Shown here in pieces: positions 16,145-22,094 of a stretch of 27,469 nucleotides of DNA (its first letter is position 1; the number at the start of each line of letters is the position of its first letter). The stretch is from IMG/VR virus record IMGVR_UViG_3300032249_000432, positions 1-27,469 of that record; one strand, 5' to 3'. The notes under the pieces are model-generated. The model ran no database searches, was not told where the DNA came from, and saw only the letters and a list, made by a program, of their open reading frames with translations. The stretch is from a virus. The translations under genes and the position numbers were made by a program.

Positions 16145-16411
16145 ATGGCAACTTTTCAAATCACAATCGACGACACGCTCGTCCCTGGCATCATCGCTAC
16201 CGCCAACCTCGAAGGCAAAGCGCCCGAAGATGTGGTGGAGGAATACGCAACGTCTATGGCCACCAAGGTGTGTCAAGACCTTAAGGTTGGCCCGTACTAC
16301 ACGGGTCCCACACCTCCCCAGTTCAACCAAGACGGCTCACCATACGTCGCCCCCGTTGTTGACCCTGCAATCCTGGAAGACGGTGCCGTAATTGCTGAGG
16401 AGGTTGTATGA
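16145..16411 (+). CDS. small protein of fibre cassette, unknown
   Basis: An 88-residue protein; ATG 16145 is preferred to the upstream in-frame start at 16079 because the latter is inside the preceding gene. It begins MATFQITIDDTLVPGIIATA, continues APEDVVEEYATSMATKVCQD and has a Pro-rich second half (VGPYYTGPTPPQFNQDGSPY). The first half looks like a short alpha/beta unit similar to small proteins encoded beside fibre genes in cyanophages; the tail is likely flexible. Function unknown. It overlaps the next gene by four bases (16408-16411), so the two products may work together. Confidence 0.65.
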   Translation: MATFQITIDDTLVPGIIATANLEGKAPEDVVEEYATSMATKVCQDLKVGPYYTGPTPPQFNQDGSPYVAPVVDPAILEDGAVIAEEVV

Positions 16412-17178
16412 GCCTAGTCATCAGCAAGGTCTTCACCTACGACACGGATGCTGGTGATTACATCCAAGCGGTCGAAGCTGCTGATGGCCAAGCTCTGGAA
16501 GCAGGCACGAGACAAGCAATCAACAACTTTGTCATTGGGTGTAAGCAGGATGGAATTTGGTCTGCCATTAAGGCCAGTTGCATCCTGAGTGGAGCTAGGA
16601 CACTGACTGGTGCGCTGGTGCCATTGGTGGGTACTGCGCCAACAAATAACAACTTTGTTTCTGGTGACTACAACAGGAAAACAGGGTTGGTGGGGAATGG
16701 CAGCACGAAGTATTTGAACAGCAACCGAAATAACAATGCTGATCCTCAAAACAACCAGCATTTGGCATTTTATGCTTCCAGCGGATCAACTGTAGGAGGC
16801 AGATACTATATAGGCAGCTTTGCTGGAACAGGCGTTGCCGGCACAAGTTTTATTTCGGTAGGAAATGTTTCTTCAAGAAACCAAGCAGACATTAAGAAAA
16901 GCGGCAACTCGTCTAGCAGCAATGCGCTTTTTTCAGCTATAACAAGAAATAGCAATGTCAGTTTTTTTCATCGAAGCTTTGACACCACGGTTAACTTAAC
17001 CGGGAATAGCGCAATCCCGCATGACGCGAATATTTCGGTATTTACTGCGGGTACAAACGCTGCAAATGGTGTAGCCGCCCGCCTTGCCTTCTACTCCATC
17101 GGCGAATCCATCGACCTAGCCCTCCTTGACGCCCGCGTCACAGCACTGATCACCGCATTTGGAGTAGCCATCCCATGA
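16408..17178 (+). CDS. concanavalin-like adhesion protein
   Basis: A 256-residue protein with a short helical N-terminus (GQALEAGTRQAINNFVIGCK) and a beta-sandwich body of the LamG/concanavalin type: GALVPLVGTAPTNNNFVSGD, the nucleus TGLVGNGSTKYLNSN, QHLAFYASS then FSAITRNSNVSFFHRSFD. The C-terminus AARLAFYSIGESIDLALLDA then RVTALITAFG is a conserved terminal helix of this kind of protein in cyanobacterial phages. Several runs (AGGRYYIGS, RNNNADPQNNQH) are polar and surface-like. Likely a sugar-binding adhesin on the tail. The gene starts and ends in four-base overlaps. It is visibly less GC-rich in the middle than neighbouring tail genes, suggesting a swapped module. Confidence 0.68.
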   Translation: MSLVISKVFTYDTDAGDYIQAVEAADGQALEAGTRQAINNFVIGCKQDGIWSAIKASCILSGARTLTGALVPLVGTAPTNNNFVSGDYNRKTGLVGNGSTKYLNSNRNNNADPQNNQHLAFYASSGSTVGGRYYIGSFAGTGVAGTSFISVGNVSSRNQADIKKSGNSSSSNALFSAITRNSNVSFFHRSFDTTVNLTGNSAIPHDANISVFTAGTNAANGVAARLAFYSIGESIDLALLDARVTALITAFGVAIP

Positions 17179-17915
17179 GCCCACTAACTGAATCGACAAG
17201 GCTTCTCTTTAAGAAACCAACGGGTTCTGGTTGGATTATTACGCCGCAAACCAAGGTGCCCGTAGATCCGGTATTCAATAACGTGTCACTGCTGCTTCAT
17301 GGCAACGGCACGAACGGTTCCACCACGATCACCGACAACAGCCCCAGCCCTAAAACGGTCACCGCTGTTGGTAATGCGCAAATCTCTACAGCACAGAGCA
17401 AGTTTGGCGGGGCCAGCATTTACTTGGACGGGACCGGAGATGCCGCAAGCATTGCTAGTAATACTGCTTTTGCTTTTGGCGCCAATGATTTTACGATTGA
17501 GCTTTGGGTTTATCCTGTTTCTGTTTCGGGTAATCCAAATTTGTTTGATACCAGACCTTCGGGAAACGGCGCTTGGCCAGTAATTTATTTTGATGGTGGC
17601 AGGCTTAGGTATTTTCTCAATACTGCAGACAGAATCTCCGGCAGCACCGTTTTAGCTGCCAATACAACGTGGTATCACATTGCTCTTTGTCGAGCTGGCT
17701 CAAGTACTAAATTGTTCCTAAATGGAACACAGGAAGGGTCCACTTACTCTGATTCAACCTCGCTTTTAGAGGGGCCATTTGCACTTGGTATTGATAGTAG
17801 AGACTTAACCAATGGTCCGTTCAATGCTTATTTTGATGATGTTAGGGTCACCAAAGGCGTCGCCCGCTACACCGCCAATTTCACGCCCCCTGCTGCCCCG
17901 TTCCCGGACATCTGA
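17175..17915 (+). CDS. LamG-like (concanavalin) adhesin
   Basis: A 246-residue protein with a near-complete LamG_3 domain from about residue 38. Key stretches are VSLLLHGNGTNGSTTITDNS, FGGASIYLDGTGDAASI, FTIELWVYPVSVSGNPNLFD, WYHIALCRAGSSTKLFLNGT and AYFDDVRVTKGVARYTANFT-PPAAPFPDI. This is the typical order for secreted and phage adhesins that bind polysaccharide. The first 35 residues (ESTRLLFKKPTGSGWIITPQ) should be an attachment part. The middle of the gene is lower in GC than the flanking lambda-like tail genes. Starts in a four-base overlap with the preceding adhesin. Probably host or polysaccharide recognition. Confidence 0.78.
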   Translation: MSPLTESTRLLFKKPTGSGWIITPQTKVPVDPVFNNVSLLLHGNGTNGSTTITDNSPSPKTVTAVGNAQISTAQSKFGGASIYLDGTGDAASIASNTAFAFGANDFTIELWVYPVSVSGNPNLFDTRPSGNGAWPVIYFDGGRLRYFLNTADRISGSTVLAANTTWYHIALCRAGSSTKLFLNGTQEGSTYSDSTSLLEGPFALGIDSRDLTNGPFNAYFDDVRVTKGVARYTANFTPPAAPFPDI

Positions 17916-17933
17916 AGAGGCCAGCGTAGGGGC

Positions 17934-17939
17934 TAAAAT
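17934..17939 (+). promoter_or_regulatory. possible -10 box before the lysis genes
   Basis: TAAAAT seven bases before the ATG at 17946, in a 30-base gap that is larger than most junctions of this operon. A -35 candidate at the right distance (TCTGAA) is poor. If used, the message would be leaderless, as also suggested before 12916. Confidence 0.22.
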
Positions 17940-17945
17940 GGATCC

Positions 17946-18188
17946 ATGATCGAGGTTCTTGCTGCTGTTGCCGGAGCATCGATCTCCGTCGCCGCCATGG
18001 GCGCCATGGGGTTCAGCAAGCGCAATGACGAAGCCCGCGATGCGGTTATCCGTCTGACCGCTGCAGTGGAGCACATTGCCACGCAACTCGAGGTCATGCA
18101 TACCGACATCCGTGCCGATCGGAAGGAAACCTTCTCACGGCTGAATGGGGTTGAGCAGCGGGTGACTAAACTCGAAGCAAGACCGTAA
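17946..18188 (+). CDS. membrane microprotein with coiled coil, holin-like candidate
   Basis: An 80-residue protein with one hydrophobic segment at about residues 3-22 (VLAAVAGASISVAAMGAMGF), a short basic turn (SKRNDE) and a long amphipathic helix to the end (DAVIRLTAAVEHIATQLEVM through ETFSRLNGVEQRVTKLEARP), probably a coiled coil. This one-span N-in or N-out layout with a soluble coiled coil is seen in phage proteins encoded just before endolysins, some annotated as holins or lysis accessory proteins. The gene lies directly before another membrane microprotein and the endolysin. A holin function is inference; a spanin-like role is less likely because no lipobox is present. Confidence 0.62.
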   Translation: MIEVLAAVAGASISVAAMGAMGFSKRNDEARDAVIRLTAAVEHIATQLEVMHTDIRADRKETFSRLNGVEQRVTKLEARP

Positions 18189-18195
18189 AACTGAC

Positions 18196-18381
18196 ATGGA
18201 CCGCATCGCTGACTACATCGCCCTTGTGGTGGCCATCCATGGCGTCGCGCTGGTGATCGTCAACATCACCCCCACACCAAAGGACAACGAGGCGCTGGGG
18301 AATTTTTCCCGGATGGTGGTGAAGGCCTACCGCGCGATCGAGATCCTCGCCGGCATTGTGTCACCCTTTGCTAAACGCTGA
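18196..18381 (+). CDS. membrane microprotein, holin candidate
   Basis: A 61-residue protein with one clear membrane span (about residues 6-25, DYIALVVAIHGVALVIVNIT), the motif NITPTPKDNEALG and an amphipathic helix ending AIEILAGIVSPFAKR. The NxTPTPKD block followed by a short helix is conserved in small uncharacterised proteins of many phages, often next to lysis genes. Together with the preceding gene (gap of seven bases) and the endolysin two bases downstream, the best guess is a holin or antiholin pair. Both would act in the cytoplasmic membrane, timing endolysin release. No experimental family is known to me. Confidence 0.6.
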   Translation: MDRIADYIALVVAIHGVALVIVNITPTPKDNEALGNFSRMVVKAYRAIEILAGIVSPFAKR

Positions 18382-18383
18382 GC

Positions 18384-19454
18384 ATGGCCAACGCCACGCC
18401 AATCACGCTTGAGCAGCTCTTCCGCTTCAATCGCGGGCTGCCGCACCAGCTGGCAGCGATCCAGATCCTCGAGCAGGACCTAGCCGTCAATGGCTACGCG
18501 GTCGCTATGCGCCGCGATCGGGCCTGGTTCAACACTTGGAGCCAAGACGGCAAGCAGGTGGACCTGGCTGCCGCTCTGAAGTTGATCAAGCAGTTCGAGG
18601 GTTGCCACCTCGAGGCCTACCCTGACCCGCTCAGTGGTGGCGATCCCTGGACAATCGGCTATGGCACCACCCGCTACCAAGATGGCCGGCGCGTGAGGCA
18701 AGGCGACAAAATCAACGCAATCGAGGCCGATTTGCTGCTCCGCCAGGAGGTGGATCGCATCGCTGAGAAGCTGCGCGCCACCATTCCCTTCTGGGTGGCG
18801 ATGGCCGTTTATCAGCAGTGCGCGCTGATCAGCTTTGCCTACAACCTCGGCAGCAGCTTCTACGGCACCACCGGCTTCGAGACGATCAGCAAGCGGCTAC
18901 GCGAGAAGGACTGGGCCGGCGTGCCCGATGCCCTGCTGCTTTATCGCAACCCGGGCAGCAACGTGGAAGCAGGACTCAAGCGTCGTCGCATTGCCGAGGG
19001 TGACATCTGGGGCCGCGCCAAGCAGGTATCTGCCGCGTTCACCCCTGCGTCGCCTTTCACCTTCAAGATCACGCCACACATCACTTATGGCGAGTTTGCA
19101 CTTGGCCAGGAGGCGCGGCGCTTTGATCACCAGCACCAGTGCGACACGGCCATCAAGCTGGCGCAGTTCCTCGAGAAAGTCCGCACGCAGTTCGGCGGCA
19201 AGCCAATCACGATCACATCGGGCTACAGACCAGCAGCAATCAACCGGCAGGTGGGTGGCGCCAGCCAATCAGAGCACCTGTACAACGCGCCAGGCATCGG
19301 TGCGGTGGACTTCAATATCATTGGCGCCGACATCAATGCGGTGCAAGCCTGGTGTGACAAAGCCTGGCCATACAGCTTGGGCTACGGCGCACCGAAGGGC
19401 TTCGTCCATCTCGGCATCCGCCAGGGCAGTCCTAGGGTTCGGTGGGATTACTGA
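18384..19454 (+). CDS. two-domain endolysin: GH24 lysozyme plus M15 peptidase
   Basis: A 356-residue enzyme that should cut both glycan strands and peptide stems of peptidoglycan. Residues about 60-210 are a T4-type GH24 lysozyme: catalytic E72 (FEGCHLEAYPDP), D81 and T90 (WTIGYGTTRY), followed by ALISFAYNLGSSFYGTTG and GLKRRRIAEGDIW. Residues about 225-356 are a Peptidase_M15_3 domain: ITPHITYGEFALGQEA, ITITSGYRPAAINRQVGGAS, then the zinc ligands H298 (SEHLYN), D309 (GAVDFN) and H342 (GFVHLGI). The first 55 residues (TLEQLFRFNRGLPHQLAAIQ) may be a binding or helper domain. Fusion of the two enzyme types in one lysin is uncommon. No signal peptide, so it depends on a holin. Confidence 0.9.
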   Translation: MANATPITLEQLFRFNRGLPHQLAAIQILEQDLAVNGYAVAMRRDRAWFNTWSQDGKQVDLAAALKLIKQFEGCHLEAYPDPLSGGDPWTIGYGTTRYQDGRRVRQGDKINAIEADLLLRQEVDRIAEKLRATIPFWVAMAVYQQCALISFAYNLGSSFYGTTGFETISKRLREKDWAGVPDALLLYRNPGSNVEAGLKRRRIAEGDIWGRAKQVSAAFTPASPFTFKITPHITYGEFALGQEARRFDHQHQCDTAIKLAQFLEKVRTQFGGKPITITSGYRPAAINRQVGGASQSEHLYNAPGIGAVDFNIIGADINAVQAWCDKAWPYSLGYGAPKGFVHLGIRQGSPRVRWDY

Positions 19455-19460
19455 GCCTGC

Positions 19461-19976
19461 ATGATCATTCCAGACCACGAGATCGCCCGTTTTTGCCAGC
19501 AGGCGGGGATGGTGCTGCCATACAACCCTGACCTGCAAAACCCCGCCAGCCTTGATGTGTTGCTTGGCGATCGTTTGATGATCGAGGTTGAGGAGCGCCC
19601 CGAGTTGCAGATCCTGGGCATCAGCCACCACACGCAGGCGGCCCCGTACTGGCTCGCGCCGGGTGAGTTCTGCCTAGCCGAGACCCAGGAAATCTTCAAC
19701 CTGCCCGACCACATCGCGGCGCAGTTCGTACTCAAGTCCAGCCGTGCCCGCGAAGGATTGGAGCATCTACTCGCTGGCTATTGCGATCCGGGCTGGCATG
19801 GCAGCCGGTTGACGCTAGAGCTTCAGAACGCGCGCCGGTTCCACAACATCGCGCTGTGGCCTGGCATGAAGATCGGCCAGATGGTGTTTCACCTGATCAG
19901 CGGCACACCGGAACGCACCTACCGCGAAACTGGAAGGTATAACGGGGACCTAGGTGTGACTGCCAGCCGAGGCTAA
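19461..19976 (+). CDS. dCTP deaminase-like enzyme
   Basis: A 171-residue protein of the dCTP deaminase/dUTPase trimer family, which turns dCTP into dUTP on the way to dTTP. Motifs run in order: MIIPDHEIARFCQ at the start, NPASLDVLLGDRLMI, FVLKSSRAREGL (substrate arginines near 95-97), CDPGWHGSRLTLELQN with the catalytic Glu near 120, MKIGQMVFHLIS and the terminal ETGRYNGDLGV that closes the active site. Key residues look present. It is short but within family range. The gene sits at the end of the late operon rather than with replication genes, seven bases after the endolysin. Its 3' end overlaps a convergent small gene. Confidence 0.86.
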   Translation: MIIPDHEIARFCQQAGMVLPYNPDLQNPASLDVLLGDRLMIEVEERPELQILGISHHTQAAPYWLAPGEFCLAETQEIFNLPDHIAAQFVLKSSRAREGLEHLLAGYCDPGWHGSRLTLELQNARRFHNIALWPGMKIGQMVFHLISGTPERTYRETGRYNGDLGVTASRG

Positions 19977-20135
19977 TTCCCGCATCCGATAGATCCGCGC
20001 AGGCGCTTCAGCCGGATCATCCAACGGGATCATCCGGTAGTCATCAACGCCATGAATCTCGGCCCAATGCTGCGCAGCAAGGTGAGTGGCGAAAGGACCA
20101 ACGTGCCAGGGGCCAAGATCAAGAATGAAAGTCAT
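19950..20135 (-). CDS. small phage protein, unknown
   Basis: A 61-residue protein: MTFILDLGPWHVGPFATHLA, then AQHWAEIHGVDDYRMIPLDD and PAEAPARIYRMRE. The layout 'G-P-F-A-T-x-x-A-A-x-x-W-A-E-x-x-G' followed by 'Y-x-M-I-P-L-D-D-P' is a one-domain alpha/beta pattern that I have seen in small unannotated phage proteins. Its ATG is inside an ATGA overlap with the upstream acidic gene, and its end overlaps the dCTP deaminase gene by 27 bases on the other strand. Function unknown. Coding support is the coupled start and sensible composition. Confidence 0.6.
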   Translation of the reverse strand: MTFILDLGPWHVGPFATHLAAQHWAEIHGVDDYRMIPLDDPAEAPARIYRMRELASAGSHT

Positions 20136-20245
20136 TTGAGATTGGGATTGCGTTCGGCAGCGGTGAGGCTGGGGTGGTCGTCGTCGTCGTCATCCTCGGG
20201 CAGATCCTCGGGGATGTGGTCATATTCAGGGTCGAGCTTGGGCAT
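20132..20245 (-). CDS. 37-residue acidic microprotein
   Basis: A very short gene: MPKLDPEYDHIPEDLPEDDD continues with Asp-rich residues and ends TAAERNPNLK. The longer in-frame start at 20371 would overlap the upstream gene and gives an improbable Cys/Arg-rich extension, so 20245 is chosen. The overlap with the following gene (ATGA at 20132-20135) supports that it is translated. A stretch of six aspartates suggests a DNA-mimic or an ion- or basic-protein-binding role, but this is speculation. It lies just after a strong 7-bp hairpin (20255-20272). Confidence 0.5.
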   Translation of the reverse strand: MPKLDPEYDHIPEDLPEDDDDDDHPSLTAAERNPNLK

Positions 20246-20254
20246 GGGTTGCAA

Positions 20255-20272
20255 GGGGCGCCATAGCGCCCC
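20255..20272 (-). promoter_or_regulatory. perfect hairpin between two minus-strand genes
   Basis: GGGGCGC and GCGCCCC pair perfectly around a four-base loop (TATG on the minus strand). It lies between the stop of the gene at 20281 and the start at 20245. No U-run follows, so a classical terminator is unlikely; it could stop RNA decay or separate expression of the two genes. Confidence 0.5.
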
Positions 20273-20280
20273 GGCGGGGG

Positions 20281-20547
20281 TCAGGAATTGACCTGAACAA
20301 CGATGCCGCCCGCTGCAGCGGCTTGCTTGGCAGCCAGGTCGGGGCGGCCAGCCCAGCCGACGACGTGCCATGTCTCAGGGTAGAACTTTTTGCCTGCAAC
20401 AACTTCGCCCTGATCGTCGGTCAACCAGCCCGTGTAGATGCCAGCAGCGCGGTGGCGAACAACGACGTGGGTGTAGGTGCGAGCTGTGCGGCGGGTGACT
20501 GTCTCGCCATTTGGCAGGGTAGCGGTCAGAAGGGTGGTCTTTGCCAT
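20281..20547 (-). CDS. small beta-rich phage protein, unknown
   Basis: An 88-residue protein: MAKTTLLTATLPNGETVTRR, TYTHVVVRHRAAGIYTGWLT, then GKKFYPETWHVVGWAGRPDL and a C-terminal helix AAKQAAAAGGIVVQV. It reads as a small beta fold with conserved aromatic residues, of the kind seen as unannotated proteins in cyanophages. An in-frame start at 20685 would add 46 residues covering the putative promoter and hairpin below, so 20547 is preferred. It would be the first gene of a three-gene minus-strand group. Function unknown. Confidence 0.6.
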   Translation of the reverse strand: MAKTTLLTATLPNGETVTRRTARTYTHVVVRHRAAGIYTGWLTDDQGEVVAGKKFYPETWHVVGWAGRPDLAAKQAAAAGGIVVQVNS

Positions 20548-20562
20548 TGTCTGGAGAGCGGT

Positions 20563-20577
20563 GGGAGCTGTGCTCCC
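20563..20577 (-). promoter_or_regulatory. inverted repeat GGGAGC-N3-GCTCCC in a 5' untranslated region
   Basis: Perfect 6-bp arms around three bases, lying between the promoter-like motif at 20590 and the start codon at 20547. It may be an operator or mRNA hairpin. A similar repeat, GGAGCA-N3-TGCTCC, lies at 24151-24165 upstream of another minus-strand gene. Confidence 0.4.
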
Positions 20578-20584
20578 GATGAGA

Positions 20585-20600
20585 TAACTATACACCGCAG
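20585..20600 (-). promoter_or_regulatory. promoter-like motif CTGCGGTGTATAGTT upstream of a minus-strand gene group
   Basis: The minus strand reads CTGCGGTGTATAGTT with a TATAGT -10-like box, about 40 bases upstream of the start at 20547. The first eleven bases (CTRCGGTGTAT) also occur at 23782-23792, again about 40 bases before the first gene of a minus-strand operon. The -35 region is weak, as expected if an activator or a dedicated sigma factor is needed. Confidence 0.42.
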
Positions 20601-20699
20601 ACAGCGCACCATGTCGGGTCAGGATGGCCCGTTCACAATCCGTCACACCCCAGGCGATCCGGTCGCGTCCGTTACCGTTGGCCAAGCGGCGGTCATCCC

Positions 20700-20885
20700 A
20701 TGCGGGCTCACATCGTCGAGATCACCGCCAAGGTCGTTGTCCGCTCAGACACCGATCCAGACCAGCTGCCAGCTGACATTTACAGCCAAATCTCTGAGTT
20801 CATCCGCAACGAGACCGACATCCTCGACCTTTCCGTTGAGCTGTTCACCCTCCCAGAAGATCTCAGTGGAACAGCATCACATTGA
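20700..20885 (+). CDS. small phage protein, unknown
   Basis: A 61-residue protein: MRAHIVEITAKVVVRSDTDP, DQLPADIYSQISEFIRNETD then ILDLSVELFTLPEDL. The beta-helix-beta order with 'I-E-I-T-A...V-V-R-S-D' at the start and a mid acidic helix is a small fold seen repeatedly in cyanophages without known function. The region before it (20548-20699) has no further gene and would hold its promoter, divergent from the minus group. The end overlaps the HNH gene by 20 bases, suggesting coupled expression. Confidence 0.6.
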   Translation: MRAHIVEITAKVVVRSDTDPDQLPADIYSQISEFIRNETDILDLSVELFTLPEDLSGTASH

Positions 20886-21171
20886 CGAGACCCGACTGGT
20901 CACCCGGCGATCAGCCCGCGATCAGATCCATTTGGCCTGGGATTACCGCTGCGCCTACTGCAACGATCCCCTTGGCCGCAGCCCAACGCTCGACCATGTG
21001 GTGCCAAAGGTCCACGGCGGGCTCACCGTCCGCGAAAACCTGATCTCCTGCTGTCTGATGTGCAACAGCCAGAAAGGTCACAAGGACTGGATCGACTGGT
21101 ATCGCGCCCAACACTTCTGGTCAGCTACGGCCGAATGGGCCATTGCACAGTGGCTGGCTGGCGAGATCTAA
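20866..21171 (+). CDS. HNH endonuclease
   Basis: A 101-residue nuclease with the HNH/His-Me fold and two zinc-binding CxxC pairs: YRCAYCNDPLG, TLDHVVPKVHGG (catalytic DH), then NLISCCLMCNSQKG and a C-terminal helix (WATAEWAIAQW-like). The start is uncertain: the frame is open far upstream, and GTG at 20866 is chosen as it overlaps the preceding gene modestly and begins at a natural N-terminus (VEQHHIDETRLVTRRSA). Role could be DNA maturation, host DNA cutting or homing. It stands between two minus-strand groups and overlaps the convergent gene's stop by four bases at 21168-21171. Confidence 0.82.
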   Translation: MEQHHIDETRLVTRRSARDQIHLAWDYRCAYCNDPLGRSPTLDHVVPKVHGGLTVRENLISCCLMCNSQKGHKDWIDWYRAQHFWSATAEWAIAQWLAGEI

Positions 21172-21341
21172 CGCGCCAGCAGGTGGTCCAGATACAGCTC
21201 GGCCTGCCATAGGTCGCTGGAGTAACGGCACATCCCATGCGCGCAGCTGCGGTAATACAACTCACCGCCATCGGCTGGCTGAAGCGTCTCGATCCATCCG
21301 CCATCCCGATCCAAGCGGCTCACCAGCACCGGCTCGCTCAT
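21168..21341 (-). CDS. 57-residue protein, last gene of the twelve-gene minus operon
   Basis: Short protein not obvious as an ORF: MSEPVLVSRLDRDGGWIETL, then QPADGGELYYRSCAHGMCRY and SSDLWQAELYLDHLLAR. It has two Cys and one His in CAHGMC, which could bind metal, and an amphipathic C-terminal helix. I found it by reading the minus strand after the overlapping stop of its upstream neighbour (ATGA at 21338-21341). Function unknown. It ends convergently with the HNH gene. Confidence 0.55.
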   Translation of the reverse strand: MSEPVLVSRLDRDGGWIETLQPADGGELYYRSCAHGMCRYSSDLWQAELYLDHLLAR

Positions 21342-21667
21342 GGCCGATCAAGCACGAATAGCTCACATCTTGCCGCAAACCGGCCACCGCTCTGGCGCGC
21401 CTCTGGAAACTCAAGGTTGCAGCGCTTGCGCGTCGCCTCCCATTGCACACAGTCCCAGCACATCCGGGGCGCCTCAGCCGGGCGGATCCTGGTCAATGCT
21501 GCCGAATAGATCGACTGCGCCCGGAGCAGTGCATCCTGCAGCCGTATGGCGCCGGTGTCAACTTCCAGCTGGTGCTCAGCCTTTGGGCCAAGGTTGACCC
21601 GACAGTGCCAGGTACGGTCGGCACGATCGCAGAAGAGAAGCAGTCGGCCACCATACAAGCTGATCAT
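21338..21667 (-). CDS. Cys-rich (zinc ribbon-like) phage protein
   Basis: A 109-residue protein. The first 60 residues are a mixed alpha/beta region (MISLYGGRLLLFCDRADRTW, RLQDALLRAQSIYSAALTR). The C-terminus carries CWDCVQW (C70, C73), RCNLEFPEARQSGGRF (C83) and AARCELF (C101), four cysteines spaced like a small zinc site. 'CxxC-x-x-[WF]...C-x-L-x-x-P-E...C' is a recurring, uncharacterised phage protein motif. It starts and ends in ATGA overlaps, the eleventh gene of the operon. Binding to nucleic acid or to a host protein is a guess. Confidence 0.68.
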   Translation of the reverse strand: MISLYGGRLLLFCDRADRTWHCRVNLGPKAEHQLEVDTGAIRLQDALLRAQSIYSAALTRIRPAEAPRMCWDCVQWEATRKRCNLEFPEARQSGGRFAARCELFVLDRP

Positions 21668-21879
21668 TCGAGTTCACCGTGACTCGGCGCGTGATACAAC
21701 CGCTCAAGCAACATGCTGCTTGGCTCAAGTGAATCCAGCATTTCATCTGCTGGATCAACCACCACAAACATCGCCGGCGATCCCATCTCCTTCACCACCA
21801 CCAGGCTGGTGCGTGGGCTGCGAGCCAGGACCCACAGCGCTAGCCGCTCAAGCAGGTTTAGGTCGAGCAGTTGCGTCAT
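21664..21879 (-). CDS. small phage protein, unknown
   Basis: A 71-residue protein; ATG 21879 is chosen because it makes an ATGA overlap with the DUF3310 gene, the upstream in-frame ATG (21915) does not. It is predicted alpha/beta: MTQLLDLNLLERLALWVLAR, RTSLVVVKEMGSPAMFVVVD, then PADEMLDSLEPSSMLLERLY. There are no cysteines or membrane spans. Function unknown; tight coupling on both sides suggests it acts with its neighbours. Confidence 0.62.
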   Translation of the reverse strand: MTQLLDLNLLERLALWVLARSPRTSLVVVKEMGSPAMFVVVDPADEMLDSLEPSSMLLERLYHAPSHGELE

Positions 21880-22094
21880 GGCTCCAGTCTGCCAAGCAGT
21901 CGGTCCACATACCACCGGGCCTTGGCAAGCGATTCCCGGCCACCCTTGGCGTGATGGTTCATGCGCCAGATGTATTTCATGGCGTTGCCCTTGCAGTATC
22001 CCCGAAACTCCTCTGGCGTCAGCGCTGCCTCGATCGCGTCAATGCACTCAATTCCGCCCTGTCGGTAGTGCTCTGGGTTCGTTGCATCAGTCAT
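21876..22094 (-). CDS. DUF3310 protein
   Basis: A 72-residue protein of the DUF3310 family, widespread in phages and without an established function. The complete signature is present: NPEHYRQGGIECIDAIEAAL, TPEEFRGYCKGNAMKYIWRM and GGRESLAKARWYVDRLLGRL. It is sometimes called a nucleotide kinase-like protein by context, but no P-loop is visible here, so I do not assign an activity. It is gene nine of the operon with ATGA overlaps on both sides. Confidence 0.85.
   Translation of the reverse strand: MTDATNPEHYRQGGIECIDAIEAALTPEEFRGYCKGNAMKYIWRMNHHAKGGRESLAKARWYVDRLLGRLEP

Noticed and set aside
18835-19464. Plus-strand open frame of 209 codons inside the endolysin.
   Set aside because: Out-of-frame shadow of the lysozyme-M15 gene, Ser/Arg-rich translation.
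20011-20036. Direct repeat of GGATCATCC that could be an attachment or binding site.
   Set aside because: Lies in the coding sequence of a small gene and is explained by repeated Asp-Asp/Pro codons; no other copy seen.
20255-20272. Intrinsic terminator at the GGGGCGC hairpin.
   Set aside because: Stem and loop are good, but neither strand has a U-run after it; kept as a hairpin only.
20548-20685. 46-residue N-terminal extension of the minus-strand gene ending at 20281.
   Set aside because: It would translate through the inverted repeat and promoter-like motif; MAKTTLL at 20547 is a more natural start. Not excluded.
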